Below, one piece after another: positions 22,181 to 29,283 of a stretch of 33,606 nucleotides of DNA (position 1 is the stretch's first letter; every line of letters begins with the position of its first letter). The position numbers and the translations under genes were made by a program. The notes under the pieces were generated by a model. It saw only the letters and a list, made by a program, of their open reading frames with translations. It was not told where the DNA came from and made no database searches. The stretch comes from a virus, in the IMG/VR virus record IMGVR_UViG_3300042090_003226, positions 1 to 33,606 of that record; one strand, 5' to 3'.

Positions 22181-23553
22181 CAGGAGGATACCATTGCCAG
22201 TTCACGCTCTCGAGTCACGTGCTCAACTGGATACGGAATCGAAGGTTTGTCAGCGCCCAAGAATGGACAGATTCGATCCCAATTCGCTCCACAACCTGAA
22301 TCCATCCTCATCACCAGCAAGTCTTGCGGGCGATCCTCGAAGTATTCTTGAACTTCCGCATTGTGCCTTCGGTAACGTTCCAAGAACGTAATTGGATCGA
22401 AGTCCGAAGTCCCATAGAGTTCCCGGTGAATCTTGTGGCTGAACGGATAAACATCCCACATCCAGCGCGTCGGATTGTAGGCTGGATTCCAAAGCCTCTC
22501 GACGCTCTTGAGCCACTTTTCTTCGTCGCGGATCGTCAGAATAAACTTCGAACCGGGATAGGCTTTGTCCAATTCGCGGTAAAGCACAGGAATTGGAAGA
22601 TCACATGCAGCATAGAATTTTTCGAGAGTCTTCGAGCGCCCGGACTTCTTAATCTCGTGCCAGATCATCGGAGCTTCCCCGGTGCCCCAATGTAGGCTGT
22701 CGAAGCCAAGAATCTGAAAGGCTTTGTGAAGCGATGTCGTAGCCGTCTTGTGAAGTCCGATGCCGAATACTCTCGTCGGAACAGGCGCCAGTTCAATTGG
22801 TCTGGGATCGAAGTTGCGATAGACAGTTCCGCATCCAAACTTCCCATCGTTGACCACCGTGTCGTTCTCGTGGCCGTCGATCTTCCATCCACCAGGGGAT
22901 TCGTACTGACGCGCTTCCGGGTACTCCTTGAACCTAATGCTGGCCGGGTGAGGAATCGTCCCCAGATGACCATTGTCGATGTGTCGGGACGTGTACCCCA
23001 TGCGCCCCATACGAGCATTGAAGTCGATGTCCTCGCCACGCCAGGTAGCATAGACCTCGTTGTACCCTCCAGCCTTCACGAAATCCTGCGCCTTCACTGC
23101 GAGCCGGCCAGCGAAGCCGCGCAATGGGCGGTCACCCTTTCCCCACTCCATGCTTTGAATCTGAGTGTAGTTCGGAGTAAGAAATACTCCCGGTTCCTTG
23201 AACCGCTCGCATACAAACTGATCGAAGTCCTTCCCGGAGAAGTTATCGGCGTCCATCGTCACGAGAATTTCCGCGCCTTCTCGGATAGCGCAGCGAGCCG
23301 CCATGTTCTTAGCGTGAGCCACGTGAAAGGCTCCATTGGCCGGATGCTGGTAAAATACCAAACGCCCGCTGGCTATGTCTTTGGCGTGACTTTCCTTCGC
23401 ATAATCGACCAGTCCGTCTTGGCTGTTGTAGTCCAGCAGAACGAACCGAGCTTCTCGGTTCTCCGCAAGATTCCTTGGCAAAGTCTCTTTGACGTGCTGT
23501 GCTCGCCCTTTGCATGTCGTTGCGAATATGACTCTAAGATGGTGCCGGCTCAT
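22180..23553 (-). CDS. GT2 glycosyltransferase fused to sulfotransferase
   Basis: A 457-residue two-domain protein. Residues about 1-245 are a GT2 enzyme: LRVIFATTCKGRAQHVKETL, RFVLLDYNSQDGL, HAKNMAARCAIREGAEILVTMDADNFSG (DxD site), and YATWRGEDIDFNARMGRMG. Residues about 260-445 are a PAPS-dependent sulfotransferase: VFGIGLHKTATTSLHKAFQILGF is the 5'-phosphosulfate loop, KFILTIRDEEKWLKSVERLW the 3'-phosphate region, and the C-terminal ANWDRICPFLGADKPSIPYP the usual end. It would add a sugar and sulfate to one glycan. The acceptor is unknown. The start overlaps the upstream gene by 20 bases. Confidence 0.85.
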   Translation of the reverse strand: MSRHHLRVIFATTCKGRAQHVKETLPRNLAENREARFVLLDYNSQDGLVDYAKESHAKDIASGRLVFYQHPANGAFHVAHAKNMAARCAIREGAEILVTMDADNFSGKDFDQFVCERFKEPGVFLTPNYTQIQSMEWGKGDRPLRGFAGRLAVKAQDFVKAGGYNEVYATWRGEDIDFNARMGRMGYTSRHIDNGHLGTIPHPASIRFKEYPEARQYESPGGWKIDGHENDTVVNDGKFGCGTVYRNFDPRPIELAPVPTRVFGIGLHKTATTSLHKAFQILGFDSLHWGTGEAPMIWHEIKKSGRSKTLEKFYAACDLPIPVLYRELDKAYPGSKFILTIRDEEKWLKSVERLWNPAYNPTRWMWDVYPFSHKIHRELYGTSDFDPITFLERYRRHNAEVQEYFEDRPQDLLVMRMDSGCGANWDRICPFLGADKPSIPYPVEHVTRERELAMVSS

Positions 23554-23722
23554 GTCTCACGTCCTTATCACGATCATTCACGTTCAACAGCGCTCTCCGG
23601 CGAAGCAGGAGATCAGCCCCTTCGCGGATCATCGCGCAGGCTTTCTTTCCCTCCGCATCCTGCATATCTTTCTTTTCTTCGGCAGCCCAATTCGCCAACG
23701 CTGCAAGTTCCTGATTTGTCAT
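23534..23722 (-). CDS. Small helical hypothetical protein
   Basis: A 62-residue frame: MTNQELAALANWAAEEKKDM, then AMIREGADLLLRRRALLN. The pattern resembles short phage proteins that pair a helical core with a charged tail. The ATG overlaps the preceding TGA (ATGA) and the end overlaps the glycosyltransferase-sulfotransferase start. No function is assigned. Confidence 0.6.
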   Translation of the reverse strand: MTNQELAALANWAAEEKKDMQDAEGKKACAMIREGADLLLRRRALLNVNDRDKDVRHEPAPS

Positions 23723-24177
23723 GTTCTCGCTGCTTGACAGGCGGCCAGGAACGCCGCGTGGGGATGACGCGAGGATTCAAAAGATCGCGCGGGATAGCTC
23801 AAGTCTAGGTTCTCAGGCTGGCGCGGAGGTAAAAGTTTAGGCACCGGGCGGTGTCCTGACCTGAATTGCTCTTTCACCACAGCCCAGGAAACGCGGAACA
23901 TGAGCACAATCCCGGCGCGTGGGTTGCCTATCCTGACGTGACGCGCCCAACCGACGGTGACCAACAATGCCGCGAACGAAGGCGAAGTTCGGTGAGGGGG
24001 AACAGGGGGGAGGGGTGCGGACTTTTCGGGTAGGAGATAAACCGGGAGGCGATTGTTGGCCATTCTAGCTAGACGGAAATAGGGCTGAGATTCAAGTCTT
24101 GGTTGAACCACCAGCTTCACCGAAGCCGGAAAGTAATTGTCTTGCGGTACTCTCCTAAGTAGCATAATCACACGCAC
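23719..24177 (-). CDS. Pro/Arg-rich hypothetical protein
   Basis: A 152-residue frame starting at GTG 24177 or ATG 24165. It is rich in Pro, Arg and Ser (LLPEKSAPLPPVPPHRTSPS; HRPVPKLLPPRQPENL), with a hydrophobic middle (VGWARHVRIGNPRAGIVLMF). Its TGA overlaps the next start by ATGA, which is the best evidence that it is translated. No Shine-Dalgarno is clear. Cassette 2 lies 11 bp upstream of its start and probably separates it from its original leader. Confidence 0.45.
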   Translation of the reverse strand: MRVIMLLRRVPQDNYFPASVKLVVQPRLESQPYFRLARMANNRLPVYLLPEKSAPLPPVPPHRTSPSFAALLVTVGWARHVRIGNPRAGIVLMFRVSWAVVKEQFRSGHRPVPKLLPPRQPENLDLSYPARSFESSRHPHAAFLAACQAART

Positions 24178-24195
24178 TTGTACAGGGAAAAATAA

Positions 24196-24217
24196 GGGAA
24201 TTATATAGTTAACTCCC
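24196..24217. repeat. Cassette 2 left TIR
   Basis: Reads GGGAATTATATA, then G, then TTAACTCCC on the plus strand. On the minus strand it encodes the end of the methyltransferase (RELTI then TAA). Confidence 0.9.
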
Positions 24218-24851
24218 TAACGCCAATATGCTGAATGATTTGCAACCCGATAAACTCCGCGTATGCCGGCGGGATCGCTTCGCGCGTTTCGTGGCGACTC
24301 ATCCACTCGACACCCATTTCGTTCCGCCAGAGCTTTTCTGCGTCTTGGCGACCAAACTCCGCATAGATGCGCTCACGGCTCTTTGCGCTATGAGGGTTCA
24401 AGACGGGCTCCTTAGCAAAGCAGTCTGGAACGAGAGCGAACAGGCAAGAAGACTCGAAAAGACGGTGCCGATGTATCCTCAATCCGAACATAGTGCCGCA
24501 AAGCACGAGAGGATGGCGCAACGGGGCACCTACAACGTTTTCAATGACCCACGGTGCTCCGTTGGCTTCCAATCGCTCCCTGATGGCTTCTATTAGCATC
24601 GGCTGAGGGGTAGCCAAATGGCGCATTGCTGCCGAATAGGACTGGCACGGCGGACTTGCCCAAATGAAATCGTAACCGTCCATCGGGAACGTCATCGCAT
24701 CGTCTTGAAAAAAGGCGTCTCCGCAATATCGTGGCTGCGGTTTGATGTCAACTCCTGTGACGTGAAACCCAGCACGCTGCAAGCCTTTCGTGGCTCCGCC
24801 AGCACAGCAGAACAAGTCCAAAGCTCTCGGCTTGTGATCCATCGGCGTCAT
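24201..24851 (-). CDS. Cassette 2 cargo: DNA cytosine C5-methyltransferase
   Basis: A 216-residue compact C5 methyltransferase. Motif I is LDLFCCAGGATKGLQRAGF, motif IV is ASPPCQSYS with the catalytic Cys (about residue 70), motif VI is WVIENVVGAPL, motif VIII is RIHRHRLFESS, and the C-terminal EAIPPAYAEFIG is motif X. The target recognition region is very short, as in phage solo enzymes that protect DNA from restriction. GAGGTGA precedes ATG 24851, 19 bp inside the right repeat, so the cassette supplies its own translation start. It has no cognate nuclease nearby. Confidence 0.92.
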   Translation of the reverse strand: MTPMDHKPRALDLFCCAGGATKGLQRAGFHVTGVDIKPQPRYCGDAFFQDDAMTFPMDGYDFIWASPPCQSYSAAMRHLATPQPMLIEAIRERLEANGAPWVIENVVGAPLRHPLVLCGTMFGLRIHRHRLFESSCLFALVPDCFAKEPVLNPHSAKSRERIYAEFGRQDAEKLWRNEMGVEWMSRHETREAIPPAYAEFIGLQIIQHIGVRELTI

Positions 24852-24870
24852 TCGGTATCACCTCACAAAA

Positions 24871-24892
24871 GGGAGTTAAGTATATAGTTCCC
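24871..24892. repeat. Cassette 2 right TIR
   Basis: Reads GGGAGTTAA, then G, then TATATAGTTCCC on the plus strand. The direct repeat AAAAATAA follows at 24893-24900. Confidence 0.9.
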
Positions 24893-24917
24893 AAAAATAA
24901 AATGCCGCTACCATGGC

Positions 24918-25094
24918 TCAGTTCGACTGCAAACTTGCAGACTGCCGGAGAGCCAGATTCGGCCTGTACCGACTGTTGTTATCCCTCGCGCAAGCTCGGC
25001 AGGTATGCTTGTTCCCGACTCGATTCCACTCTCCCGGAGAAAATGCGTTGATGTTCTTCGGCTTCTTGCAGTAGCTACACCGTTTTTCTTCCAT
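24918..25094 (-). CDS. Small zinc-finger protein
   Basis: A 58-residue protein with CSYCKKPKNINAFSPGEW, then KHTCRACARDNNSRYR: two C-x2-C pairs 22 residues apart, a zinc finger like those found in small HNH-related or DNA-binding phage proteins, but without the His-Asn-His core. The ATG lies inside the end of the upstream 53-residue gene. The stop is 25 bp from cassette 2's right direct repeat. A variant of the 14-bp dyad lies near its 3' end. Confidence 0.7.
   Translation of the reverse strand: MEEKRCSYCKKPKNINAFSPGEWNRVGNKHTCRACARDNNSRYRPNLALRQSASLQSN
24927..24940. repeat. 14-bp dyad motif, copy 4 (one-base variant)
   Basis: CTGCAAACTTGCAG, one base from the perfect dyad, at the 3' end of the 58-residue gene. 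Confidence 0.6.
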
Positions 25095-25236
25095 CCGCGT
25101 CTCCCATTTTATCTTTCATCCGCTTCAAGTCCGACAGCCGCTTAACTTCGTGCCAAGCCTTGCCTTCGCGGACCCGGCGAGCGTGTTCTTCGCGCCCAAT
25201 CTTACCGAATCCGCTAGGCTTGGGTTTCTTCGTCAT
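25075..25236 (-). CDS. Small basic hypothetical protein
   Basis: A 53-residue frame starting MTKKPKPSGFGKIGREEHAR, then AWHEVKRLSDLKRMKDKMG. It is highly basic and helical. The ATG overlaps the TGA of the gene upstream (ATGA) and the 3' end overlaps the zinc-finger gene by 20 bases. No family is recognised; nucleic-acid binding is likely from charge alone. Confidence 0.6.
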   Translation of the reverse strand: MTKKPKPSGFGKIGREEHARRVREGKAWHEVKRLSDLKRMKDKMGDADGRKTV

Positions 25237-25982
25237 GCCGCTTTCTTTTCCGACTTCACTTCAATAAACTTCACGCCCGCCCACCCGGATTCCTGATAGG
25301 CTTGCCGAGCTTCACCGCTGAGATTCACGGCCAGGGATTTGCCCTTGAACTTCTCAAAAACTTCCAAGGGAATCGCATAGCCCTGATCCAGACGGCCCTT
25401 GACGCGAACCACGGCCGCAATCGCAACCGGAAGATCATTCGCCTTCGCGTAATCCTCAACCAGTCCGAGACGCCGTTCACTCACCCCGATGGATTCAAAC
25501 CGATGATCCGCCCCGCCTTCCCGGTTCCGTTCGGCATACGCCACCGCGTGCTTCTTGCCAAACAGATTCGCCGTGAACACATGCGGCTGTTCTTCGACTG
25601 ACTTGATCTCGACTTCACGCTCCAGTTCCGGCAACGGAATATCCGGGCGCGAAACTTTCTCGGCAGACGCTTTCTTGGCTTTCGGTGCCTTTGCAGCCTT
25701 TGGCGTCTTCTCCGCTTTCGGAGCCTTCGGCGTCTTGGCCTTCTTTTCTTTTTTCTCTTTCACTGGTGCTTCCTCCTCGAATACATCCGTGTTGAATTCC
25801 GTGCTCTTCCCGCCACGCAATACGTTCTCCAAGACGATATCGGCGCGGCCCTCTACGTCAGGATTGGCGAGCTTCGCCGCATGACGCCGGAAAAGCTCTT
25901 TCGCCTTTGCAATCGTTGTGTTTTTCGTTTCCTGAATCTTTCCACAGGCAACAAGGTCGGATTCCGTCAATTCGATGGGCAT
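25233..25982 (-). CDS. Two-domain protein with Lys/Ala/Pro linker, function unknown
   Basis: A 249-residue protein. Residues about 1-65 form a helical N-terminal domain (LTESDLVACGKIQETKNTTI; AKELFRRHAAKLANP). Residues about 75-105 are a repetitive histone-H1-like KAPKAEKTPKAAKAPKAKKA linker. Residues about 130-249 form a compact domain with HVFTANLFGKKHAVAYAERN, AIAAVVRVKGRLDQGYAIPL and SGWAGVKFIEVKSE. The last part vaguely recalls a small nuclease-like alpha/beta fold, but I see no secure catalytic motif. The stop overlaps the next start. Confidence 0.6.
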   Translation of the reverse strand: MPIELTESDLVACGKIQETKNTTIAKAKELFRRHAAKLANPDVEGRADIVLENVLRGGKSTEFNTDVFEEEAPVKEKKEKKAKTPKAPKAEKTPKAAKAPKAKKASAEKVSRPDIPLPELEREVEIKSVEEQPHVFTANLFGKKHAVAYAERNREGGADHRFESIGVSERRLGLVEDYAKANDLPVAIAAVVRVKGRLDQGYAIPLEVFEKFKGKSLAVNLSGEARQAYQESGWAGVKFIEVKSEKKAA

Positions 25983-25991
25983 ACTGTGTCC

Positions 25992-26132
25992 TCACTTTTT
26001 CAGGAATTCCCGTACCGCCATCACGATGAACTCAGCCAGGGTTTGATTCCGCTTGACCATTTCCAACTTGATCCGTCTCAGAATGGCGCTAGGGAAATTC
26101 CGTATTTGGAGTGTTTTGTTCAACGGGACCAC
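25992..26132 (-). CDS. Ribbon-helix-helix (Arc/CopG-like) regulator
   Basis: A 46-residue frame with TLQIRNFPSAILRRIKLEMV, then TLAEFIVMAVREFLKK, a ribbon-helix-helix fold: a short beta strand (TLQIRNF) that would insert in the major groove, then two helices. The start is uncertain: GTG 26132, or TTG 26123, which fits better with the strong promoter overlapping 26131-26159. It lies between the N4/N6 methyltransferase and the 249-residue gene. Direct GTATTRC repeats in the promoter suggest autoregulation. Confidence 0.7.
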   Translation of the reverse strand: MVPLNKTLQIRNFPSAILRRIKLEMVKRNQTLAEFIVMAVREFLKK

Positions 26133-26159
26133 TGTATTACTGGTATTGCGCCTTGTCAA
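26131..26159 (-). promoter_or_regulatory. Sigma70-like promoter with GTATTRC repeats
   Basis: On the minus strand TTGACA (26159-26154) is a consensus -35. A 17-bp spacer leads to TACAGT (26136-26131), or a 14-bp spacer to TAATAC. The TTGACA overlaps the methyltransferase stop codon. Plus-strand direct repeats GTATTAC (26134-26140) and GTATTGC (26143-26149), 9 bp apart, fit an Arc/CopG-type operator. It would drive the ribbon-helix-helix gene and genes after it. Confidence 0.5.
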
Positions 26160-27112
26160 CTACCTTTTTGGTCCTTGAACTCCGTGAACTCCTTGCGGAT
26201 GCTTTCGGGATTGCCTTTGAAAAAACACATAACGTACTGGTGCGCCGATCCCGCTTTGCGACCACGCGAGAATTGGCGGTTGATACGCAGCGGTAGGGAA
26301 CCAATTGGCGTGAGTAGGACGAAATCATTGTAGTGTCTAAAACCAGCTTCTAACATCGCGCTTTCCGTCGGCACACGCATATCCCGCAGGAAACCTTCAT
26401 CATCTCGGATGTTTCCGACTACCACGACAGCGAATCGTTGCTCTTTCAGGCGCAGCGCAGCCTTCCGCATGATGGTCTGATATTTCATGCAGAACTCAGT
26501 CCAGTTATCTAGTGTGCTCAGGTCGGCGGATAGATCGCTATATCGTTCAAGATTCCAATACGGCGGACAAGTGAAAAGAAGGTCGTATCCATCACCGCAC
26601 AATTCCTCAACCTTCGCGGCATCTCCGCAAATCCAATGCGGCTTAGGATCGCAGGGAATCGCGAGAGACTGCTTGACGTTCGCTTCTACCTGTTCACGAC
26701 GCAGTTCTATACCGTTGTACTGATAGCCGAGACGGGCAGCCACGATGCCCCGCACACTTCCACCCGCAAATGGGTCTAGGATGCCGAGCGTCAGCTTCTC
26801 AGGCATGAACCATGAGTAGATAAGTTCACAGAGCACAGGGTCAAAGATGCTCGTGCCCTGCGTATCCGTGGAACCACGAGTGCCTTCCTTGACGCGATAG
26901 TAATCGAACGATGCAGCCGCTCCCGAATAGGTCAGTTCACCGTTGCGACCAATCTCGCCTTCAATACCCAACGCGATCCAGTCTCTCTTTCGATCCTGCC
27001 ACCGTCCTGTTTTTTGATCGAAAGTAGTGAATGGCGGTTCAATGAACCTCTGGCACATTGCCCCGCCCGGTAGTTTGTCGTCCACTTGATGCCCGAATAG
27101 ATCAGTGTTCAC
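26156..27112 (-). CDS. DNA N4/N6 amino-methyltransferase
   Basis: A 318-residue amino-methyltransferase. LTLGILDPFAGGSVRGIVAA is motif I (about residues 106-125), and DLLFTCPPYWNLERYSD contains the catalytic (D/T)-C-P-P-Y motif IV (about 180-196). GNIRDDEGFLRDM and a C-terminal GRKAGSAHQYVMCFFKGNP follow. The TCPPYW form resembles enzymes of the ParB-associated/phage class of N6A or N4C methylases; which base is methylated is not determinable. It starts at ATG 27112 and its TGA overlaps the following promoter. It lies outside the TIR cassettes. Confidence 0.85.
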   Translation of the reverse strand: MNTDLFGHQVDDKLPGGAMCQRFIEPPFTTFDQKTGRWQDRKRDWIALGIEGEIGRNGELTYSGAAASFDYYRVKEGTRGSTDTQGTSIFDPVLCELIYSWFMPEKLTLGILDPFAGGSVRGIVAARLGYQYNGIELRREQVEANVKQSLAIPCDPKPHWICGDAAKVEELCGDGYDLLFTCPPYWNLERYSDLSADLSTLDNWTEFCMKYQTIMRKAALRLKEQRFAVVVVGNIRDDEGFLRDMRVPTESAMLEAGFRHYNDFVLLTPIGSLPLRINRQFSRGRKAGSAHQYVMCFFKGNPESIRKEFTEFKDQKGS

Positions 27113-27161
27113 GCTACGCCTCTTTCTAATAATTTAATCGCAGATTACCACCGCGTTATTT

Positions 27162-27518
27162 CTACAATATTCTTTTCGATCCCGCCGAACAATTGCAGTA
27201 CCAGCAGCTAGCCGCGTTTATGGGCCGTCCGTCGGAATCTGAGACCCTATCATCACGACGAGCGCTTCCCATTCCCCGTGTATCTGAATGGTCAAAAGTT
27301 GGCACCATGATCCTATGATCCCCTCGCCCACAAATCCAATTCTGACGTTCCGCCATGAGCAAGGTTCGACGCCTGTACTCCTCTTGACCGCGCTCGTTGT
27401 CTAATGTTACTTCGCGTCCGTCCGGGTAACGCCGGAAAGCATTATCGACAACTTCAAAGCGCAGCGATGTAGCCAGACCCTTGTACTTCTTTTTGATCCT
27501 ACCCATGAGTGTCATCAT
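27162..27518 (-). CDS. HNH-family endonuclease-like protein
   Basis: A 118-residue protein starting MMTLMGRIKKKYKGLATSLR. It has RRTLLMAERQNWICGRGDHR, then VPTFDHSDTRGMGSARRDD and the C-terminal AASCWYCNCSAGSKR, the form taken by small phage HNH proteins (tFDH-xx-RGmG--RDD ... N-AH-xCN--KGSR). The final His is replaced (S-C-W-Y), so activity is uncertain. I start at ATG 27518, which overlaps the TGA of the upstream gene; a longer frame to 27596 would overlap it by 80 bases. It may be a homing enzyme or a packaging-associated HNH. Confidence 0.65.
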   Translation of the reverse strand: MMTLMGRIKKKYKGLATSLRFEVVDNAFRRYPDGREVTLDNERGQEEYRRRTLLMAERQNWICGRGDHRIMVPTFDHSDTRGMGSARRDDRVSDSDGRPINAASCWYCNCSAGSKRIL

Positions 27519-28159
27519 TGCGGCCTGAATTGCTCCCAGCATTGACGTACTGTCACGCTCTGGTCTCCGCGCACGGCGAATACAGACTCCATCCATTCCG
27601 AGACGACAAATTCTACGAAGTCCGAAAGCGAACCCTTCTCATCCTTCAACCGCTTGAACGCTTCATACCCTTCCAGCACGTACTTCCCCTGGCTCTCTGC
27701 AAATTTGCAGTTGAGTTTGAACTCTTCTTCGATGTGCTGGGCTGGCAGGGCTTGCTTGAGTACCTTGACCGCTTTCTGCTTTGGGAGTTTCAGGGCTTCC
27801 AGGACTTCCGGCTTTGCTAGTTCCACGGGAGAGATGTTCCTGGCTTTGCTGGCCCAATCCGCTGTCTCTGGGGGCATAAGACGCAGCGAAGAATCAGGCA
27901 CCTTTGCCTCTTTTAGAGCTTTGTAGCGTCCCTTAATCGCAAAGCATAGCCGATGCGATACCGGAGCCTTGACCTGTGCCCAATCGTCAAAACTGGAATA
28001 GCCCATCTCCAGGAAGAGTTCGTCGCGTTCTACCTCAACGAGAATCATGGCAAGGTCAACCCAATTCCGACACGATGACTCGAATGTTTCCAGATACTCA
28101 GTACAGAACGCCGCTCGTGCTGCACGATCCTCAACTATCACGAGATTCTTTTTTCTCAA
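27515..28159 (-). CDS. Hypothetical helical protein
   Basis: A 214-residue protein from TTG 28159, which overlaps the TGA of an upstream remnant frame. It starts MRKKNLVIVEDRAARAAF and has YSSFDDWAQVKAPVSHRLCF, the G-Y-x-S-F-D-D-W pattern of phage proteins with a helical DNA-binding module. A long helical part follows (VLEALKLPKQKAVKVLKQAL). It could be a regulator or replication accessory. The 14-bp dyad at 27697-27710 encodes Asn-Cys-Lys-Phe in this gene. No secure family. Confidence 0.6.
   Translation of the reverse strand: MRKKNLVIVEDRAARAAFCTEYLETFESSCRNWVDLAMILVEVERDELFLEMGYSSFDDWAQVKAPVSHRLCFAIKGRYKALKEAKVPDSSLRLMPPETADWASKARNISPVELAKPEVLEALKLPKQKAVKVLKQALPAQHIEEEFKLNCKFAESQGKYVLEGYEAFKRLKDEKGSLSDFVEFVVSEWMESVFAVRGDQSVTVRQCWEQFRPQ
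27697..27710. repeat. 14-bp dyad motif, copy 5 (perfect)
   Basis: CTGCAAATTTGCAG inside the 214-residue gene. Confidence 0.75.
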
Positions 28160-28244
28160 GATTCCTCCAAGTCCGCTTCCCTGACTTCCCTCACCGCATA
28201 ATGACCTTCCGAGTCAACCAACTGCAGACTGGTAGTACTGCTCG
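28156..28244 (-). pseudogene. 3' remnants left of cassette 3
   Basis: From the direct repeat onward the minus strand first encodes FEQYYQSAVG then TGA (28216-28214), the continuation of the helicase frame on the other side of the cassette. In another frame it encodes LQLVDSEGHYAVREVREADL before a TGA overlapping the TTG of the 214-residue gene. That second frame looks like the tail of a protein without its beginning. A deletion with frame change after the YYQ motif would explain both. Confidence 0.5.
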
Positions 28245-28252
28245 AAACTGTG

Positions 28253-28274
28253 GGGACTTATATACTTGAGTCCC
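28253..28274. repeat. Cassette 3 left TIR
   Basis: Reads GGGACTTATATA, then C, then TTGAGTCCC on the plus strand, the most diverged copy. The changes create perfect outer pairing GGGACT/AGTCCC. Confidence 0.85.
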
Positions 28275-28287
28275 TTTTGTTAAGCGT

Positions 28288-29283
28288 TCATGCAAAAAGT
28301 CTTTCCTGCGCTGGCCGTAAGCAGTGTGGACTGAAATAAACACGCTCCTTTGAGGAGTTCTCGCGGGCTTGGTTCTCGCCCTGAGAACCATAGCCGCCCC
28401 GCGCCTTCCACTCCACCGTATCCCATGAATCGGGCATATCGTGTTCGCCCTCGTATCCGCAGAGCGCAATCCTGATTCTCGGGTCATCTCCCTGTGCGAT
28501 TGCCCACTCCCGTACCTCGTTAGCTACTGTAAGGCTGTCTGAGCTATATAGCGCGTCTGTGCGACCGTCAAGGTAAGGAGGATCGAGGAAGACTCCAGTG
28601 GTTCCGAGCTTGACCGTTGGCGTAGGGCCGCAGACTCTAGACCAATCGCCGCAGCACACCCGGACTCGGCGCAAGCGTTCGGCTAGTTCGTTCATGTACT
28701 GAAACAGGAACTCTCGCGTTCCCAAGGTGCGGGAGCTTTCCTCTTCTAAGCAAAGGGCACCGCCCTTGCCCGCGTCCCCAAGGTGCGGGCGCTTACGGTG
28801 TACGCCCGTGCCCGCGTCCCCAAGGTGCGGGCGTTGACGGTGTACGCCCTTGCCCGCGTCCCCAAGGTGCGGGAGTTGCACCGAACACCATCCCGAGCCA
28901 ATCCAAATACATTGTCCCCATACCCACCAGCCTGCAATCTTTGCATCGTAAAACTCCGGGTCTGTTTTCATGTTTTCGCGGAACTCTTCTTGTGAGACGA
29001 GCCACAAATGCCTTGCGTGTTGATCTGCCTCGTTTACCGGCCAATCGGCGGCATCGGCCACTGCATCGGGATCGTTTTGCAACGCACGCCAGAAGTTAGC
29101 CACCATGCAGTCGAGGTCATTTACCGTCTCGATACCTGCCTCTGTTGGCCGTCCGAGCAATACCGCGCCACTTCCAAAGAACGGCTCGACGTAATTCTGC
29201 ACGTGGCCGAAACGTTCCCAAACAAGAGGGGTAACCTTCGATTTTCCACCAAACCATGGAAACGGTGCTCTCAAATCAGTCAT
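28288..29283 (-). CDS. Cassette 3 cargo: Dam-like (D12 class) DNA adenine methyltransferase
   Basis: A 331-residue N6-adenine methyltransferase. The N-terminal APFPWFGGKSKVTPLVWERF is motif X-like, NYVEPFFGSGAVLL is motif I (about residues 31-44), and GVFLDPPYLDGRTDALY holds the catalytic DPPY motif IV (about 232-248). Between them (about 140-185) is an insertion with HLGDAGKGVHR-type repeats. GGAG precedes ATG 29283, 10 bp inside the right TIR. The stop is 13 bp before the left TIR. The target site is not predictable. It probably protects phage DNA from restriction. Confidence 0.9.
   Translation of the reverse strand: MTDLRAPFPWFGGKSKVTPLVWERFGHVQNYVEPFFGSGAVLLGRPTEAGIETVNDLDCMVANFWRALQNDPDAVADAADWPVNEADQHARHLWLVSQEEFRENMKTDPEFYDAKIAGWWVWGQCIWIGSGWCSVQLPHLGDAGKGVHRQRPHLGDAGTGVHRKRPHLGDAGKGGALCLEEESSRTLGTREFLFQYMNELAERLRRVRVCCGDWSRVCGPTPTVKLGTTGVFLDPPYLDGRTDALYSSDSLTVANEVREWAIAQGDDPRIRIALCGYEGEHDMPDSWDTVEWKARGGYGSQGENQARENSSKERVYFSPHCLRPAQERLFA
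28721..28873. repeat. 42-bp-period repeat inside the Dam gene
   Basis: The 13-mer CCCAAGGTGCGGG occurs at 28721, 28777, 28819 and 28861. The last three are 42 bp apart and in frame, encoding a 14-residue unit (HLGDAG-GVHR-RP). The first is 56 bp away and read in a different frame (SRTLGTRE). The array is more GC-rich than its surroundings. Similar in-frame repeats in Dam-like genes are, to my recollection, seen in other phages and metagenomes. Confidence 0.85.

Larger units (their letters stand above)
24196..24892 (-). mobile_element. Single-gene TIR cassette 2 (697 bp)
   Basis: Bounded by 22-bp inverted repeats (24196-24217 and 24871-24892) that match at 20 of 22 positions and flanked by the exact direct repeat AAAAATAA at 24188-24195 and 24893-24900. 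The only gene inside is a compact C5 cytosine methyltransferase whose last codons and stop lie within the left repeat. The insertion is intergenic, between a 58-residue zinc-finger gene and the 152-residue gene. Same repeat consensus and gene direction as cassettes 1 and 3. No transposase. Confidence 0.87.

Noticed and set aside
28721-28873. CRISPR array
   Set aside because: The repeats are short, have 42-bp period, lie in frame inside a methyltransferase, and the intervening sequences are themselves repeated.
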